Source: JBFLVQ01 sp040758525 (GTDB lineage Bacteria; Acidobacteriota; Blastocatellia; Chloracidobacteriales; JADJPF01). From it: a stretch of 24,090 nt of DNA. Shown here in pieces: positions 24,088 to 24,090 of this stretch. The stretch's first letter is position 1. Each line of letters opens with the position of its first letter. The stretch covers positions 1-24,090 of the forward strand of contig JBFLVQ010000061.1 of the NCBI GenBank assembly GCA_040758525.1. Reading direction: 5' to 3'. The notes under the pieces are model-generated. The model did no database searches. It was not told the origin of the DNA and saw only the letters and a program-made list of their open reading frames with translations. A program made the position numbers and the translations under genes.

Positions 24088-24090
24088 GGT

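Noticed and set aside
1..24090. CRISPR array, tRNA, insertion sequence, phage or classical defence genes
   Set aside because: No regularly spaced repeats, cloverleaf-like sequence, transposase, integrase, nuclease or toxin-antitoxin motifs were found in reading both strands.

Overview
The window reads as a chromosomal segment of a Gram-negative bacterium, most likely an acidobacterium (Blastocatellia-like). This is inferred from gene content, not from a marker gene. The main pointers are a very large Oar-type TonB-dependent receptor with an N-terminal carboxypeptidase-regulatory-like domain, a membrane Ser/Thr kinase with C-terminal TPRs, MacB-type permeases, and a moderate-to-low GC chromosome with strong AGGAGG-type ribosome sites. 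I see no tRNA, rRNA, insertion sequence, integrase, phage gene or CRISPR array.

Layout. (1) 1-1675 (+): the C-terminal part of a Hanks-type Ser/Thr kinase cut by the window edge. It converges on (2) a phosphohexomutase, 1686-3107 (-). (3) 3374-5515 (+): a two-gene unit of CDP-paratose 2-epimerase and a GT4 glycosyltransferase, ending in a perfect 13-bp hairpin. (4) 5551-10121 (-): rmlA-like, rmlC-like and the Oar-like receptor, transcribed in that order and tightly spaced. (5) 10315-11433 (-): a secreted six-Asp-box beta-propeller protein. (6) 11585-12559 (+): dTDP-glucose 4,6-dehydratase. (7) 12750-15961 (-): gmd, rmd-like and a membrane GT2 glycosyltransferase, behind a good sigma70-type promoter. 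(8) 16164-17771 (+): ATP-dependent PEP carboxykinase. (9) 18053-20550 (+): two tandem MacB/FtsX-type permeases with no ATPase, then a 76-aa unknown protein and a strong terminator. (10) 21085-24033 (-): a four-gene operon of a MerR-type regulator, alpha/beta-hydrolase, Rid-family protein and 3-hydroxyisobutyrate-dehydrogenase-like oxidoreductase.

How the genes fit together. The central 14 kb is a patchwork surface-glycan locus. It provides steps toward dTDP-6-deoxyhexoses (rmlA, rmlB and rmlC types), GDP-D-rhamnose (gmd and rmd) and a CDP-dideoxyhexose (paratose to tyvelose), plus two glycosyltransferases and a phosphohexomutase. Each route lacks at least one enzyme here: rmlD, a GDP-mannose pyrophosphorylase, and CDP-glucose synthesis/reduction. 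These must be encoded elsewhere or the products differ. The right-hand MerR operon is a self-contained small-molecule response or catabolic module.

Nothing in the window is plainly a new defence or mobile system. The most worthwhile leads are the MerR operon with an arginine-less Rid protein, the receptor placed in a nucleotide-sugar operon, the ATPase-less permease pair whose candidate promoter is bracketed by an inverted repeat, and the repeated dyads between the phosphohexomutase and paratose-epimerase genes. For six genes I chose starts from ribosome sites: four of them (Oar receptor, propeller, small protein, MerR) lie downstream of the longest possible ORF start, and two (rmlA-like and the oxidoreductase) use GTG.
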